Source: an uncultured Collinsella sp.
GTDB lineage: Bacteria; Actinomycetota; Coriobacteriia; Coriobacteriales; Coriobacteriaceae
Assembly: GCA_959023295.1 (NCBI GenBank)
Contig: CAUFBM010000004.1
Location: 1 to 64,000, forward strand
DNA: 64,000 nucleotides
Direction: 5' to 3'
The notes under the pieces were generated by a model. It saw nothing but the letters and a program-made list of their open reading frames with translations. It had not been told where the DNA came from and did not search any database. A program made the position numbers and the translations under genes. This document shows, piece after piece, positions 34,413 through 42,173 of the stretch. The number at the start of each line of letters is the position of its first letter. Position 1 is the first letter of the stretch.

Positions 34413-34488
34413 GGGCGATTGGCGCAACGGTTAGCGCAGGTGCTTTACACGCACAAGGCTGGGGGTTCGAATCCCTCATCGCCCACCA
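34413..34488 (+). tRNA. tRNA-Val (TAC)
   Basis: Acceptor GGGCGAT/ATCGCCC, anticodon stem GTGC/GCAC around TTTACAC (anticodon TAC) and T-loop TTCGAAT are present, with CCA encoded at 34486-34488. A TATACT -10 box lies upstream (about 34397). The last 17 bases are reused in the tandem repeats downstream. Confidence 0.95.
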
Positions 34489-34935
34489 CTGAATTGTTAG
34501 GCCTCCAGTGATGGAGGCCTTTCTTTTTTGTGCCCGGTACATGGGATTCGAACCCGACAGGGTGCGGAGCTGAGAAAACGCGAAGCGTTTTCCAGCGCAG
34601 CACGCGAGGAGCGAAGCGACGAAGCGAGAGCGGGCGGCGAAGCCGCACGCGGACATCCCTCATCGCCCACCACTGAATTGTTAGGCCTCCAGTGATGGAG
34701 GCCTTTCTTTTTTGTGCCCGGTACATGGAATTCGAACCCGCAAGGGTGCGGAGCTGAGGAAACGCGAAGCGTTTTCCAGCGCAGCACGCGAGGGCCGTAG
34801 GCCCAAAGCGAGGGCGGGCGGCGAAGCCGCACGCGGACATCCCTCATCGCCCACCACTGATTTGATAGGCTCCCAGCTATGGGGGCCTTTCGTTTTTGGG
34901 CCCATCGCAGAGGGATTCGAACCCGTCAACACGTC
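34471..34935 (+). repeat. 184-bp tandem repeats seeded by the tRNA-Val 3' end
   Basis: Unit 1 is 34471-34654 and unit 2 is 34655-34838, equal in length and about 90% identical. Unit 3 is diverged and incomplete (34839 to about 34935). Each begins ATCCCTCATCGCCCACCACT, the tRNA-Val 3' end, then has a terminator hairpin. Next comes a minus-strand T-arm-like fragment (GGGTTCGAATCCC), then hairpins AAAACGC-GAA-GCGTTTT and GGCGGC-GAA-GCCGC. No gene is encoded. Confidence 0.85.
34500..34530. terminator. Terminator after tRNA-Val
   Basis: GGCCTCCA-GTGA-TGGAGGCC is followed by TTTCTTTTTT. The same hairpin recurs once per repeat unit, near 34684 and, diverged, near 34868. Confidence 0.85.
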
Positions 34936-34954
34936 TGTCACAAAGGCCGTGGCC

Positions 34955-35161
34955 AAAAAATGGCAAAAATGAGTACTGTTACTAATTTTGTAGCAGCGGT
35001 ATTTGGATATGACTGGGTAAATCTAGCCTTGAATCAGCGATTTGAAGCCTTTGCTACTAGTTTTCCACTAACATAATTGAACATGTGTGGTCTAACTAAT
35101 CCTAAATAGTCGGTTTCATATGAGATTCAACTGGTGACAGTACTCATATTTGGCATTTTTT
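34955..35161. mobile_element. MITE-like element with 29-bp terminal inverted repeats
   Basis: The left end (34955-34983, starting AAAAAATGGCAAAAATGAGT) matches the complement of the right end (35133-35161) at about 25 of 29 positions. The 207-bp interior is AT-rich compared with the genome and has no plausible gene. A clear target duplication is not seen. Small size, inverted ends and placement beside a tRNA repeat array suggest a non-autonomous transposable element. Confidence 0.5.
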
Positions 35162-35196
35162 GTCCAGAGGCTCTCCTGACCATTGTAGATTTACGG

Positions 35197-35256
35197 CAAA
35201 AAGGGTTCCAGACCGTCCAAAGATGCATCAAATGACGCACCGACAATCTGGAACCC
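35197..35256 (-). terminator. Terminator of the arg cluster
   Basis: On the minus strand GGGTTCCAGA pairs perfectly with TCTGGAACCC around a 34-base loop that can itself fold, followed by TTTTTG. It lies 28 bases after the argD stop. Confidence 0.75.
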
Positions 35257-35283
35257 GTTCAAACTGGCTATGTTTTACTCTCG

Positions 35284-36567
35284 CTAGGCCAAAACGTCCG
35301 ACAGGATCTCGATTAGGCTGTCCACGTCGGCCTCTTCGCACACGAGCGGCGGAAGGAAGCGCAGCGTATGTGCGCCTGTAGCGTTGATCACGGCACCAGC
35401 CCCCAATGCACGGGCTACAACGTCGTGTGCATCACCCACGGCATCGTCCAGATCGCAGCCGAGCATCAGGCCGCGACCACGCACCTCTACCACATGCGGA
35501 AGCTTAGCCAGCGCCTGCTCCATATAAGCACCCACCTTGGCAGCATGCTCGGCAAAATCGCCGCGCACGAGCGCAGAGAGCGTCGCGGCGCACGCCGCGA
35601 CAGCCAAGCAGCTACCGCCAAAGGTCGAGCCGTGGTCACCCGGCTTAAACACGTCGGCGATCTCCTTCTTTGCCACCACGGCACCCATGGGCACGCCGTC
35701 GGCGATGCCCTTGGCAAGGCTCATAATGTCGGGCTCCACGCCATAGGTCTGGAATGCAAACGGCTTGCCGGAGCGGAAGATGCCACACTGGACCTCGTCG
35801 GCGATAAGAACGGCGCCCACCTCGTGTGCCAAGTCGTGCGCCGCCGCCATAAACTCCTCGGTCATGGGGTGCACGCCGCTCTCGCCCTGAATCGGCTCGA
35901 GCATGACGGCGCAGACCTCGCTTCCCAGCTGCTTAAAGATCGAACGCAGTTCGTCGACATCGTTGGGTGTACAGGCCACAAAGCCACCCGGCAGCGGACG
36001 GAAACTGTCCTGTAGCCAATCCTGCATGGTGGCGGCAATGGTCTCGAGCGTACGGCCGTGGAAGCCGCCACGCATGCACACGATGATGTTGCCACCGTTG
36101 CCAGCACGCTTGGCGTACAGACGCGCGAGCTTCATCGAGCCCTCGTTGGCTTCGGCACCAGAATTGGCAAAGAACGTCTCCCACACCTGCTCGTCCGCAG
36201 CCGGGGCACCGAGCGCAGCGGCCGTGGTCTCGTCGCCGGCGGCAATCGCGTCGGCAAGCACGCATGCACCATCCGCATCATCGTTAGCGAGTTTGGACAG
36301 CAGCGCCGCGACCTGGCCACGCTGCTCGATGTAGAAATAGTTGGAGACATGCAGGAGCTTCTTGGTCTGAGCCTCGAGCGCCGACAGCACTGCCGGATTG
36401 CCGTGGCCCAGGCTGCACACGCCGATGCCGGCAAGAAAATCGAGGTATTCGCGACCATCGTCGCCGGTGAGCTTCATGCCGTGGCCTTCGACAAACTCGA
36501 CCGGCGAGCGGCCAAAGGTGTGCATGACGTAATGGGATTCGAGCGATTGCTGAGTTGCAAGTGACAT
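35284..36567 (-). CDS. argD: Acetylornithine aminotransferase
   Basis: This PLP-dependent class III aminotransferase converts N-acetylglutamate semialdehyde to N-acetylornithine. It shows LIADEVQCGIFRSGKPFAFQ, and the PLP-lysine is in SLAKGIADGVPMGAVV. The HGMKLTGDDGREYLDFLAGIGV start region is typical. At 427 aa it is slightly long; residues ~90-125 (DADGACVLADAIAAGDETT) look like an insertion. AAAGG precedes the ATG. It is the last gene of the argC-J-B-D cluster. Confidence 0.94.
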   Translation of the reverse strand: MSLATQQSLESHYVMHTFGRSPVEFVEGHGMKLTGDDGREYLDFLAGIGVCSLGHGNPAVLSALEAQTKKLLHVSNYFYIEQRGQVAALLSKLANDDADGACVLADAIAAGDETTAAALGAPAADEQVWETFFANSGAEANEGSMKLARLYAKRAGNGGNIIVCMRGGFHGRTLETIAATMQDWLQDSFRPLPGGFVACTPNDVDELRSIFKQLGSEVCAVMLEPIQGESGVHPMTEEFMAAAHDLAHEVGAVLIADEVQCGIFRSGKPFAFQTYGVEPDIMSLAKGIADGVPMGAVVAKKEIADVFKPGDHGSTFGGSCLAVAACAATLSALVRGDFAEHAAKVGAYMEQALAKLPHVVEVRGRGLMLGCDLDDAVGDAHDVVARALGAGAVINATGAHTLRFLPPLVCEEADVDSLIEILSDVLA

Positions 36568-36636
36568 GAGATGCCTTTCGTTGGGCGCCGTACGGCGCAG
36601 GGCTATGGGTGCAGGGACGCGACGACCGCGGGTCGG

Positions 36637-37617
36637 CTAGACCGTCTGGAGCTTCTCGACCTCGTCGAGGTTCTCGGTCAGACGCGCCGCAAACGTCGAA
36701 AGCGGATGCGGATGCGTATCGAACTCGTAGGCCGTCTCGGTGGAGTGGATCACGGTACCAACGCCAGCATCGGTCAGCAGCTCCAGCAGCAGCGAGTGCG
36801 GCGTCGTGCCGTTGATGATGTGGGCTCGGAACACGCCAGCAGCAAGCGCATCGACGGCGGCGCGCAGCTTGGGAATCATGCCCTTGTCGACTTCTCCGCC
36901 GTAGAGCATCTCGTTGACCTCGTCGAGCGTCAGGTTGGAGATAAGCGAGTCCTTGTCGCTAAAATCCTTGTACAGGCCGTCGACATCGGTCAAAAAAATC
37001 GCCTTATGCGCGTGAAGCGCCGCCGCAACGGCGCCGGCGGCGGTATCGGCATTGATGTTGAAGAAGCCGCCGTCCTCCCCCGCCGCGACGGTAGCGATTA
37101 CGGGAATGTACTCGCTATCGAGCAAGCGCTCGATATAGTCGGTGTTGACGTGCGTCACTTTGCCCACGCGACCGAGTTCGGGGTCGAGCGGCTCGGCGAT
37201 GAGCGTGCCGGCATCACTGCCCGACACGCCTACGGCCAAATTACCGTGGTGGTTGATGGCGGCGACCAACTCCTGGTTAACCTTACCGCCCAGCACCTCG
37301 CGCACGATATCCATGGTCGCCGGCGTAGTCACACGCTGCCCGTTCTTAAATTCGACGGGAATATCGTAATGGCTCAGCGCCTCGTTGATGGCCTTGCCGC
37401 CGCCATGCACGATGACGGGGCGCATGCCGATGATCTTGAGCAAAACGATGTCACTCATCACGTCGCGGCGCAGTTCCTCATCGACCATGGCGGCTCCGCC
37501 ATACTTGATAACGACCGTCTTGCCGGTCAGGTTTTTAATCCACGGCAGTGCTTCGAACAGCAGCTGCGCGGTTGCTTCGTTGGATTCGCTCGAACGACAG
37601 TCGCGTGCGAATTTCAT
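36637..37617 (-). CDS. argB: Acetylglutamate kinase
   Basis: ArgB phosphorylates N-acetylglutamate, the second step of ornithine synthesis. It has the N-terminal VVIKYGGAAM glycine loop, IVHGGGKAINEALSH and the C-terminal SDKDSLISNLTLDEV and GMIPKLRAAVDAL motifs of the amino-acid kinase fold. ATG at 37617 (326 aa) follows GACGAGG. A longer frame starting at 37677 has no supporting site. It lies between argJ and argD. Confidence 0.94.
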   Translation of the reverse strand: MKFARDCRSSESNEATAQLLFEALPWIKNLTGKTVVIKYGGAAMVDEELRRDVMSDIVLLKIIGMRPVIVHGGGKAINEALSHYDIPVEFKNGQRVTTPATMDIVREVLGGKVNQELVAAINHHGNLAVGVSGSDAGTLIAEPLDPELGRVGKVTHVNTDYIERLLDSEYIPVIATVAAGEDGGFFNINADTAAGAVAAALHAHKAIFLTDVDGLYKDFSDKDSLISNLTLDEVNEMLYGGEVDKGMIPKLRAAVDALAAGVFRAHIINGTTPHSLLLELLTDAGVGTVIHSTETAYEFDTHPHPLSTFAARLTENLDEVEKLQTV

Positions 37618-37698
37618 AATCTGCCTCGTCTTTCGTATCGTTATCACGCTGTGCTTCGCTGTCCGCAATCGCGGCAAGATGCGCAGCGTGCCTGGAAT

Positions 37699-38967
37699 CT
37701 AGGAACGGTAGTCGCCGTTGATGGAGATGTACTCGTGCGTGAGGTCGCAGGTCCACACGGTCGTTGCCGCGTCGCCTGCACCCAGGTCGGCCGAGATCAC
37801 GATCTCGGACGCCTCAAAACGTCGCAGAGCCTCGTCCTCGTCAAAGGGAACAGTCAGACCGTCGCGGCAGACAGGCATGCCCATCATGTCGATGGAAACG
37901 TCTTCCTGATTAAACTTCACGCCGCACTTGCCGAGCGCCATGGCAACGCGGCCCCAGTTGCAGTCGTGGCCGGCGATGCAGGTCTTGACGAGCGGCGAGT
38001 TGGCGACGGCACGGGCGGCGATATCGGCTTCCTCGTCGTTGGCGGCGCCGGTGACGTTAACCGTCACGAGCTTTGACGCACCCTCGCCATCGGCCGCAAT
38101 GTTGCGCGCCAGGCTCTCGCACACCTCGTGCACGGCAAAGGCCAACTCGTCAAAGGCGTCAGTGCCCTCGACGATAGCCTCGGTATCAGCGGCAGCAGCG
38201 CCAGAAGCAAGCATGATGCAGGTGTCGTTGGTCGAGGTATCGGAATCGACCGTCACCTTATTGAAGGTCTGCTTAACGGTCGAGAGCAACAGGGCGTGGA
38301 GCGCCGACGGCTCGACGGGGGCATCGGTTGTAATGACCGCGATCATGGTGGCCATATTGGGCATGATCATGCCCGAGCCCTTGCACATGCCGCCCACCGT
38401 ATAAGCGTTGCCCGCATGACCCGCAGCCTCACTGCGGTAGCGAACGGCATACTCCTTGGAGTGCGTATCGGTCGTCATGATGGCACGGGCCGCATCGGCA
38501 CCGCCATGGGCAGAGAGTGCCTCGTAGGCGGACGGAACGGCCGTCTCAAACGTGTCGATCGGCAGAATCTGTCCAATCACGCCTGTGGATGCAACTAGGA
38601 TCTGCTGGGGTCCACAGCCGATGACCTGTGATGCGATGTTGCACGTCTCGCGCGCGCAGGCAAGGCCGGTCTCGCCCGTGGCGGCGTTCGCGTTGCCGGA
38701 GTTGATTGAAACGCCGGCGATGATGCCATAGCCCTTGTCCGCACCGCCCAGGTTGGCACGACTCACCTGCACGGGCGCCGCGCAAAAGCGGTTGGTCGTA
38801 AACACGCCGGCGCCGGGACAGGGCTCATCGGGCACGACGAGTGCATAGTCCAAGCGCTCGGGATTCTTCCGGAATCCCGCATGGATGCCTGCAGCCTTAA
38901 AGCCGGTCGCTGCCGTAACGCCACCCTCGACGGCGCGAATCTTGATATCAATCAGGTCGGTATTCAT
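37699..38967 (-). CDS. argJ: Bifunctional ornithine acetyltransferase/N-acetylglutamate synthase
   Basis: ArgJ recycles the acetyl group from acetylornithine to glutamate and can also use acetyl-CoA. The autoprocessing site is the Thr at about 207 in KGSGMIMPNMATMIAV; cleavage there yields the alpha and beta chains. The C-terminal half has SDTSTNDTCIMLASG and GHDCNWGRVAMALG. Length 422 aa. With ArgJ present, arginine synthesis here uses the cyclic acetyl pathway, and no separate argA or argE is needed. Confidence 0.95.
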   Translation of the reverse strand: MNTDLIDIKIRAVEGGVTAATGFKAAGIHAGFRKNPERLDYALVVPDEPCPGAGVFTTNRFCAAPVQVSRANLGGADKGYGIIAGVSINSGNANAATGETGLACARETCNIASQVIGCGPQQILVASTGVIGQILPIDTFETAVPSAYEALSAHGGADAARAIMTTDTHSKEYAVRYRSEAAGHAGNAYTVGGMCKGSGMIMPNMATMIAVITTDAPVEPSALHALLLSTVKQTFNKVTVDSDTSTNDTCIMLASGAAAADTEAIVEGTDAFDELAFAVHEVCESLARNIAADGEGASKLVTVNVTGAANDEEADIAARAVANSPLVKTCIAGHDCNWGRVAMALGKCGVKFNQEDVSIDMMGMPVCRDGLTVPFDEDEALRRFEASEIVISADLGAGDAATTVWTCDLTHEYISINGDYRS

Positions 38968-39102
38968 CGTCCCTACGACTCCCTATATCAAATAAAAAAG
39001 CGGGTATCGGCTGGCACGCCATACCGGTCGCAATTAGTAGACCAGCTTAAAAGTGGCGCCCAACTCGATACTCGACTACCAAATCGTTAACAATCGAATG
39101 TG

Positions 39103-40173
39103 CTACACCGGGCACGCCACTGTGGGCAAGCCTCGTCGCTCGTCAAAGCCAAAAACGATGTTGGCGCACTGGACCGCCTGGCCTGCTGCACCCTTGCACA
39201 GATTGTCGATAGCACCCGTCGCCACCAGCACGCCCGCGCGCTTGTTGAGCGCAAGACCGATCTGGGCAGCGTTGGTGCCGACGACCGAAGCCGTCTTGGG
39301 CTGCTGGCCGGCATCGAGCACGCGCACAAAGGTGCGACCGGCGTAGAACTTCTTGTAATGGTCGACGACGTCCTCAAGGGCCAACGTGTCGAGAGTCTGC
39401 GGCGCGAGCGGCATCGTCACCGTGGAAAGCAGACCGCGCTTGAGCGGTGCCAAGTGCGGAGTAAAGACGACGCGATCGGTCAGGCCCAGGATCTGCTCAA
39501 TCTCGGGCGTATGGCGATGCTTGCCCACGCCATAGGCCTCCAGGTTCTCGTCCGCGCTACAAAAATGGGTGCGGGCGTTGCAGGACTTACCGGCACCCGT
39601 CACGCCACTAATGGCATCGACGATTACGGGGCCGTTCTCGGCCACCCAGCCCGCACGCACGGCAGGAGCGGCTGCAAGGCTCGTTGCGGTGGGATAGCAG
39701 CCGGCGCAGGCGACCAACACGGGCCTGCCAGCGGCATGGCTGGAAGCAGCGGTCCCTAAGTCCTGGCAGAACAGCTCGGGCAGGCCGAAAGCGCGGATCT
39801 TGAGCAACTCGGGGCTCGTGTGCTCGGCGGCATACCATGCCTCAAAGACAGACGCGTCGCTCAGACGGTAATCAGCCGAAAGATCAAAGCAGGAAACGCC
39901 TGCGGCAAGCAGTGCAGGCACCTGTGCCATGGCAGCCGTGTGCGGCACGGCAAGAAAAACCGCATCGCAGCTCTTGAGCTCGGGGCCGTCATGCGTGGTG
40001 AAAACCAGGTCGCTCACGCCAGCAAAGCTCGGATACACCGCGGACAGCGGCTGGCCGGCATCGGCGTTGGACGTAATGGCCACAAGTTCAAACTCGGGAT
40101 GGCCGAACACGAGGCGAATGAGCTCGGCTCCGGCATATCCAGCCGCGCCGACGATTCCAACCTTCAAAGACAT
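39103..40173 (-). CDS. argC: N-acetyl-gamma-glutamyl-phosphate reductase
   Basis: ArgC reduces acetylglutamyl phosphate with NADPH. The Rossmann loop VGIVGAAGYAGAELIRL is at the N-terminus and the catalytic Cys is in VACAGCYPTATSLA near residue 158. HRHTPEIEQIL is the conserved His-containing segment. At 356 aa it is family-typical. AAGGAG precedes the ATG. It is promoter-proximal, with an ArgR-like palindrome about 85 bases upstream. Confidence 0.95.
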   Translation of the reverse strand: MSLKVGIVGAAGYAGAELIRLVFGHPEFELVAITSNADAGQPLSAVYPSFAGVSDLVFTTHDGPELKSCDAVFLAVPHTAAMAQVPALLAAGVSCFDLSADYRLSDASVFEAWYAAEHTSPELLKIRAFGLPELFCQDLGTAASSHAAGRPVLVACAGCYPTATSLAAAPAVRAGWVAENGPVIVDAISGVTGAGKSCNARTHFCSADENLEAYGVGKHRHTPEIEQILGLTDRVVFTPHLAPLKRGLLSTVTMPLAPQTLDTLALEDVVDHYKKFYAGRTFVRVLDAGQQPKTASVVGTNAAQIGLALNKRAGVLVATGAIDNLCKGAAGQAVQCANIVFGFDERRGLPTVACPV

Positions 40174-40258
40174 ATCAGACTCCTTGTCTGCGATTTATGC
40201 ACCGATGCGCATTTCGCAGCGGTCGTTATGAAGTGGTTTGAAACTTTAGCACCAAAAG

Positions 40259-40295
40259 ATGCATGAATACGTAAATGGCTTGCGTGTTCATGCAT
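40259..40295 (-). promoter_or_regulatory. Probable ArgR operator upstream of argC
   Basis: ATGCATGAATACG (40259-40271) and CGTGTTCATGCAT (40283-40295) form a 37-bp palindrome with one mismatch. Each half resembles an ARG box (TGAAT...ATTCA type), giving two adjacent boxes as ArgR hexamers prefer. The assignment rests on position before argC and similarity to the consensus. Confidence 0.55.
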
Positions 40296-40339
40296 TGAAA
40301 CATTCCCGACACATTCGCTTGAAGGAATTGACAAATGGA

Positions 40340-40393
40340 GCGGGCCCCGTATTGCCCGGCACCCATAACGGCGCCGGGCAATACGGGGCCCGC
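40340..40393. repeat. 21-bp perfect GC-rich inverted repeat
   Basis: The arms 40340-40360 and 40373-40393 (GCGGGCCCCGTATTGCCCGG and one more base, with complement) pair perfectly around a 12-base loop. It lies after the stop codon of the PPOX gene (minus strand) and upstream of argC. No U-run follows, so it is an imperfect candidate terminator. Confidence 0.6.
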
Positions 40394-40430
40394 CCATGCG
40401 AAAATGAAGTTGTTAGGAAGAGCCAGCTGG

Positions 40431-40841
40431 CTAGAGCTCGACCGGCACCCATTTGTCGTGATTGCAGATAAAAGCCTCAGGATCCTCGACGCTAAAGAAG
40501 ACGAGCGTGGGGTCGTTAGGTCCCTCATAGTGCTCGCTCAAGCGCTCAAGATGCTTCCATCCGGCCTCGCGCATTTCGCTCGAAGCCCGGTCGTCCAGCC
40601 CCGCACGTCCGCGCAGGATCAACCAACCATGGCCCGGCCACCAACTCGTGGCCTCAAAGCGCTGGTTTTGCAGAAGCTCCTGCCACACGTCTTTGGTGCG
40701 CGCCGTCACAAACCACAGCTTGCCGTCCTGAATCTGTGCAAACGAGAACGGACGCACATGCGGCTGCCCGTCCACACTCGTCGCCAGATACCACGCCGGC
40801 ACCGACGTCAGATACTCCAGCACTGTATTCAATCCGTCCAC
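40431..40841 (-). CDS. Pyridoxamine 5'-phosphate oxidase family protein (1)
   Basis: This is a small split-barrel flavin-type protein (136 aa): VPAWYLATSVDGQPHVRPFSFAQIQDGKLWFVTART is the characteristic N-terminal half of the PPOX fold. Such proteins bind FMN, F420 or heme, and no specific substrate can be named. GTG at 40841 behind CAGGAGGAAAC is the start; the in-frame ATG at 40886 lacks a site. It is a tandem paralogue of the next gene, sharing the same motifs, which implies a local duplication. Confidence 0.8.
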   Translation of the reverse strand: MDGLNTVLEYLTSVPAWYLATSVDGQPHVRPFSFAQIQDGKLWFVTARTKDVWQELLQNQRFEATSWWPGHGWLILRGRAGLDDRASSEMREAGWKHLERLSEHYEGPNDPTLVFFSVEDPEAFICNHDKWVPVEL

Positions 40842-40895
40842 GTTTCCTCCTGTCGCCTGACCAATCTTTTTGGAATGGGTAGCCAATTTGGGAAA

Positions 40896-41342
40896 TTAGA
40901 GCTCGAGGCGCTCTTCGCTGCCGTCGATATCGCAGAACCGTGCGGCGATGTTGCGGACCGAGAAGAATGCAAGGCGACCATCGTTGGCGCTATCGTGTTG
41001 CTCGCCAATGCCCACCATGTGCTTAAAGCCCGCTTGGCGCACCTTGTCGCTCACGAATGCATCGTCCTCGAGCGCGGCCTCGCCAGTTAACACGATCCAG
41101 CACTCCCCCGGCTTCCAGCCCGATACCTCAAACTTGGGATTCGCGCTCAACTCCGCCCACACGTCCTTGTCGCGCGACGTGCAAAACCACAGCTTGCCAT
41201 CATCGACCATGGCAAACGAAAACGGCCTCACGCGGGGCTGATGCCCGTCGCTCGCATCGGTCGTGGCAAGATACCACGCCGGAATGCGCCTGAGATACGA
41301 GCAGGCGCGCTCGAGCTGAGCCGTGCGATCGATGTCGGTCAT
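40896..41342 (-). CDS. Pyridoxamine 5'-phosphate oxidase family protein (2)
   Basis: This 148-aa split-barrel protein is related to its downstream neighbour: IPAWYLATTDASDGHQPRVRPFSFAMVDDGKLWFCTSRDKDVWAEL aligns closely with it. A flavin-binding redox role is likely by family. AAAGGGG precedes the ATG. The two copies are 54 bases apart and probably co-transcribed. Confidence 0.8.
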   Translation of the reverse strand: MTDIDRTAQLERACSYLRRIPAWYLATTDASDGHQPRVRPFSFAMVDDGKLWFCTSRDKDVWAELSANPKFEVSGWKPGECWIVLTGEAALEDDAFVSDKVRQAGFKHMVGIGEQHDSANDGRLAFFSVRNIAARFCDIDGSEERLEL

Positions 41343-41372
41343 AGAGACCCCTTTCTTGCGCTCGAATCGAGC

Positions 41373-42173
41373 TTAGACGAGTTGAAGATTGATAACGACA
41401 ACGCATGTCACCAGCAGCGCCATCGCCAGCGCTGCCAGTACATCCCCCCGGCCAAACGCAAGCGCATGCAGACGCGTGCGTCCCTGCTCGCCGTGATAAC
41501 AGCGCGCATCCATGGCGGCCGAAAGCGTCTCGGCATGACGGAACACGCCGGTGAACAGCGGAATCGCCACACTGCCGAGCATGCGCACACCGCCGAGCGG
41601 ACCGCCCGTCACGCGCGCGCCGCGACTTGCCTGTGCATCGGCCGTCTGTTTCATCTCGGTGGCAAATTGCGGCATAAACCGCAGCGCGATACCCATAATC
41701 ATGCCGAGCTCGTGCGCCGGAAGCCCCACGCGCGCAAATGGTGCGAGCAGACGTTCAAAGCCCGCGGTGAGGTCGAGCGTCGGCGTGGTGAGTGTAACGG
41801 CGCTCATGCCGGCCATCATCAACGTCAGGCGGCACGCCACAAACGCCGCAGAACGCAGCGAGCCCTCGCTCACCTGCAAAAAGCCAAGCTGCCACAGGAT
41901 GCGGCCACTCTGGTCGGAAAACAGGTTGAGCACCGCGACCACCACGACAATCGCCAGTAGCGGCGCCATCGATGATAGGACCCGGCGCAACGGCACCCGG
42001 GCCATGACATAGACCAGCGCGACAAACATTGCGACCGGCACCAGCCCGCGGAAGCTGCTAACGGTGAGCACGGTGATCAGAAATGCGAACCCTAGGAGCA
42101 ACTTGGTGCGCGGGTCCAGTCGATGGACCGCGCTATCTCCAGGATAGTAGCTACCAAACGAAAACGCCTCCAT
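41373..42173 (-). CDS. ecfT: ECF transporter transmembrane component EcfT
   Basis: EcfT couples ATP hydrolysis to the substrate-binding S subunit. It has about five membrane helices and the two coupling-helix signatures: ADAQASRGARV and AMDARCYHG, the A-R-G-type motifs that dock on the ATPases. ATG at 42173 overlaps the TAA of the ATPase gene (TAATG), so translation is coupled (266 aa). An upstream ATG at 42218 is inside the preceding gene. It is the last gene of the ribU operon. Confidence 0.92.
   Translation of the reverse strand: MEAFSFGSYYPGDSAVHRLDPRTKLLLGFAFLITVLTVSSFRGLVPVAMFVALVYVMARVPLRRVLSSMAPLLAIVVVVAVLNLFSDQSGRILWQLGFLQVSEGSLRSAAFVACRLTLMMAGMSAVTLTTPTLDLTAGFERLLAPFARVGLPAHELGMIMGIALRFMPQFATEMKQTADAQASRGARVTGGPLGGVRMLGSVAIPLFTGVFRHAETLSAAMDARCYHGEQGRTRLHALAFGRGDVLAALAMALLVTCVVVINLQLV

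Noticed and set aside
34471..34838. CRISPR-like array.
   Set aside because: The units are 184 bp, begin with a tRNA end and have no spacer pattern; no cas genes are nearby.
34402..34956. Several small open frames in the tRNA-Val repeats.
   Set aside because: They repeat with the DNA units, include tRNA and terminator sequence and have no ribosome binding sites.
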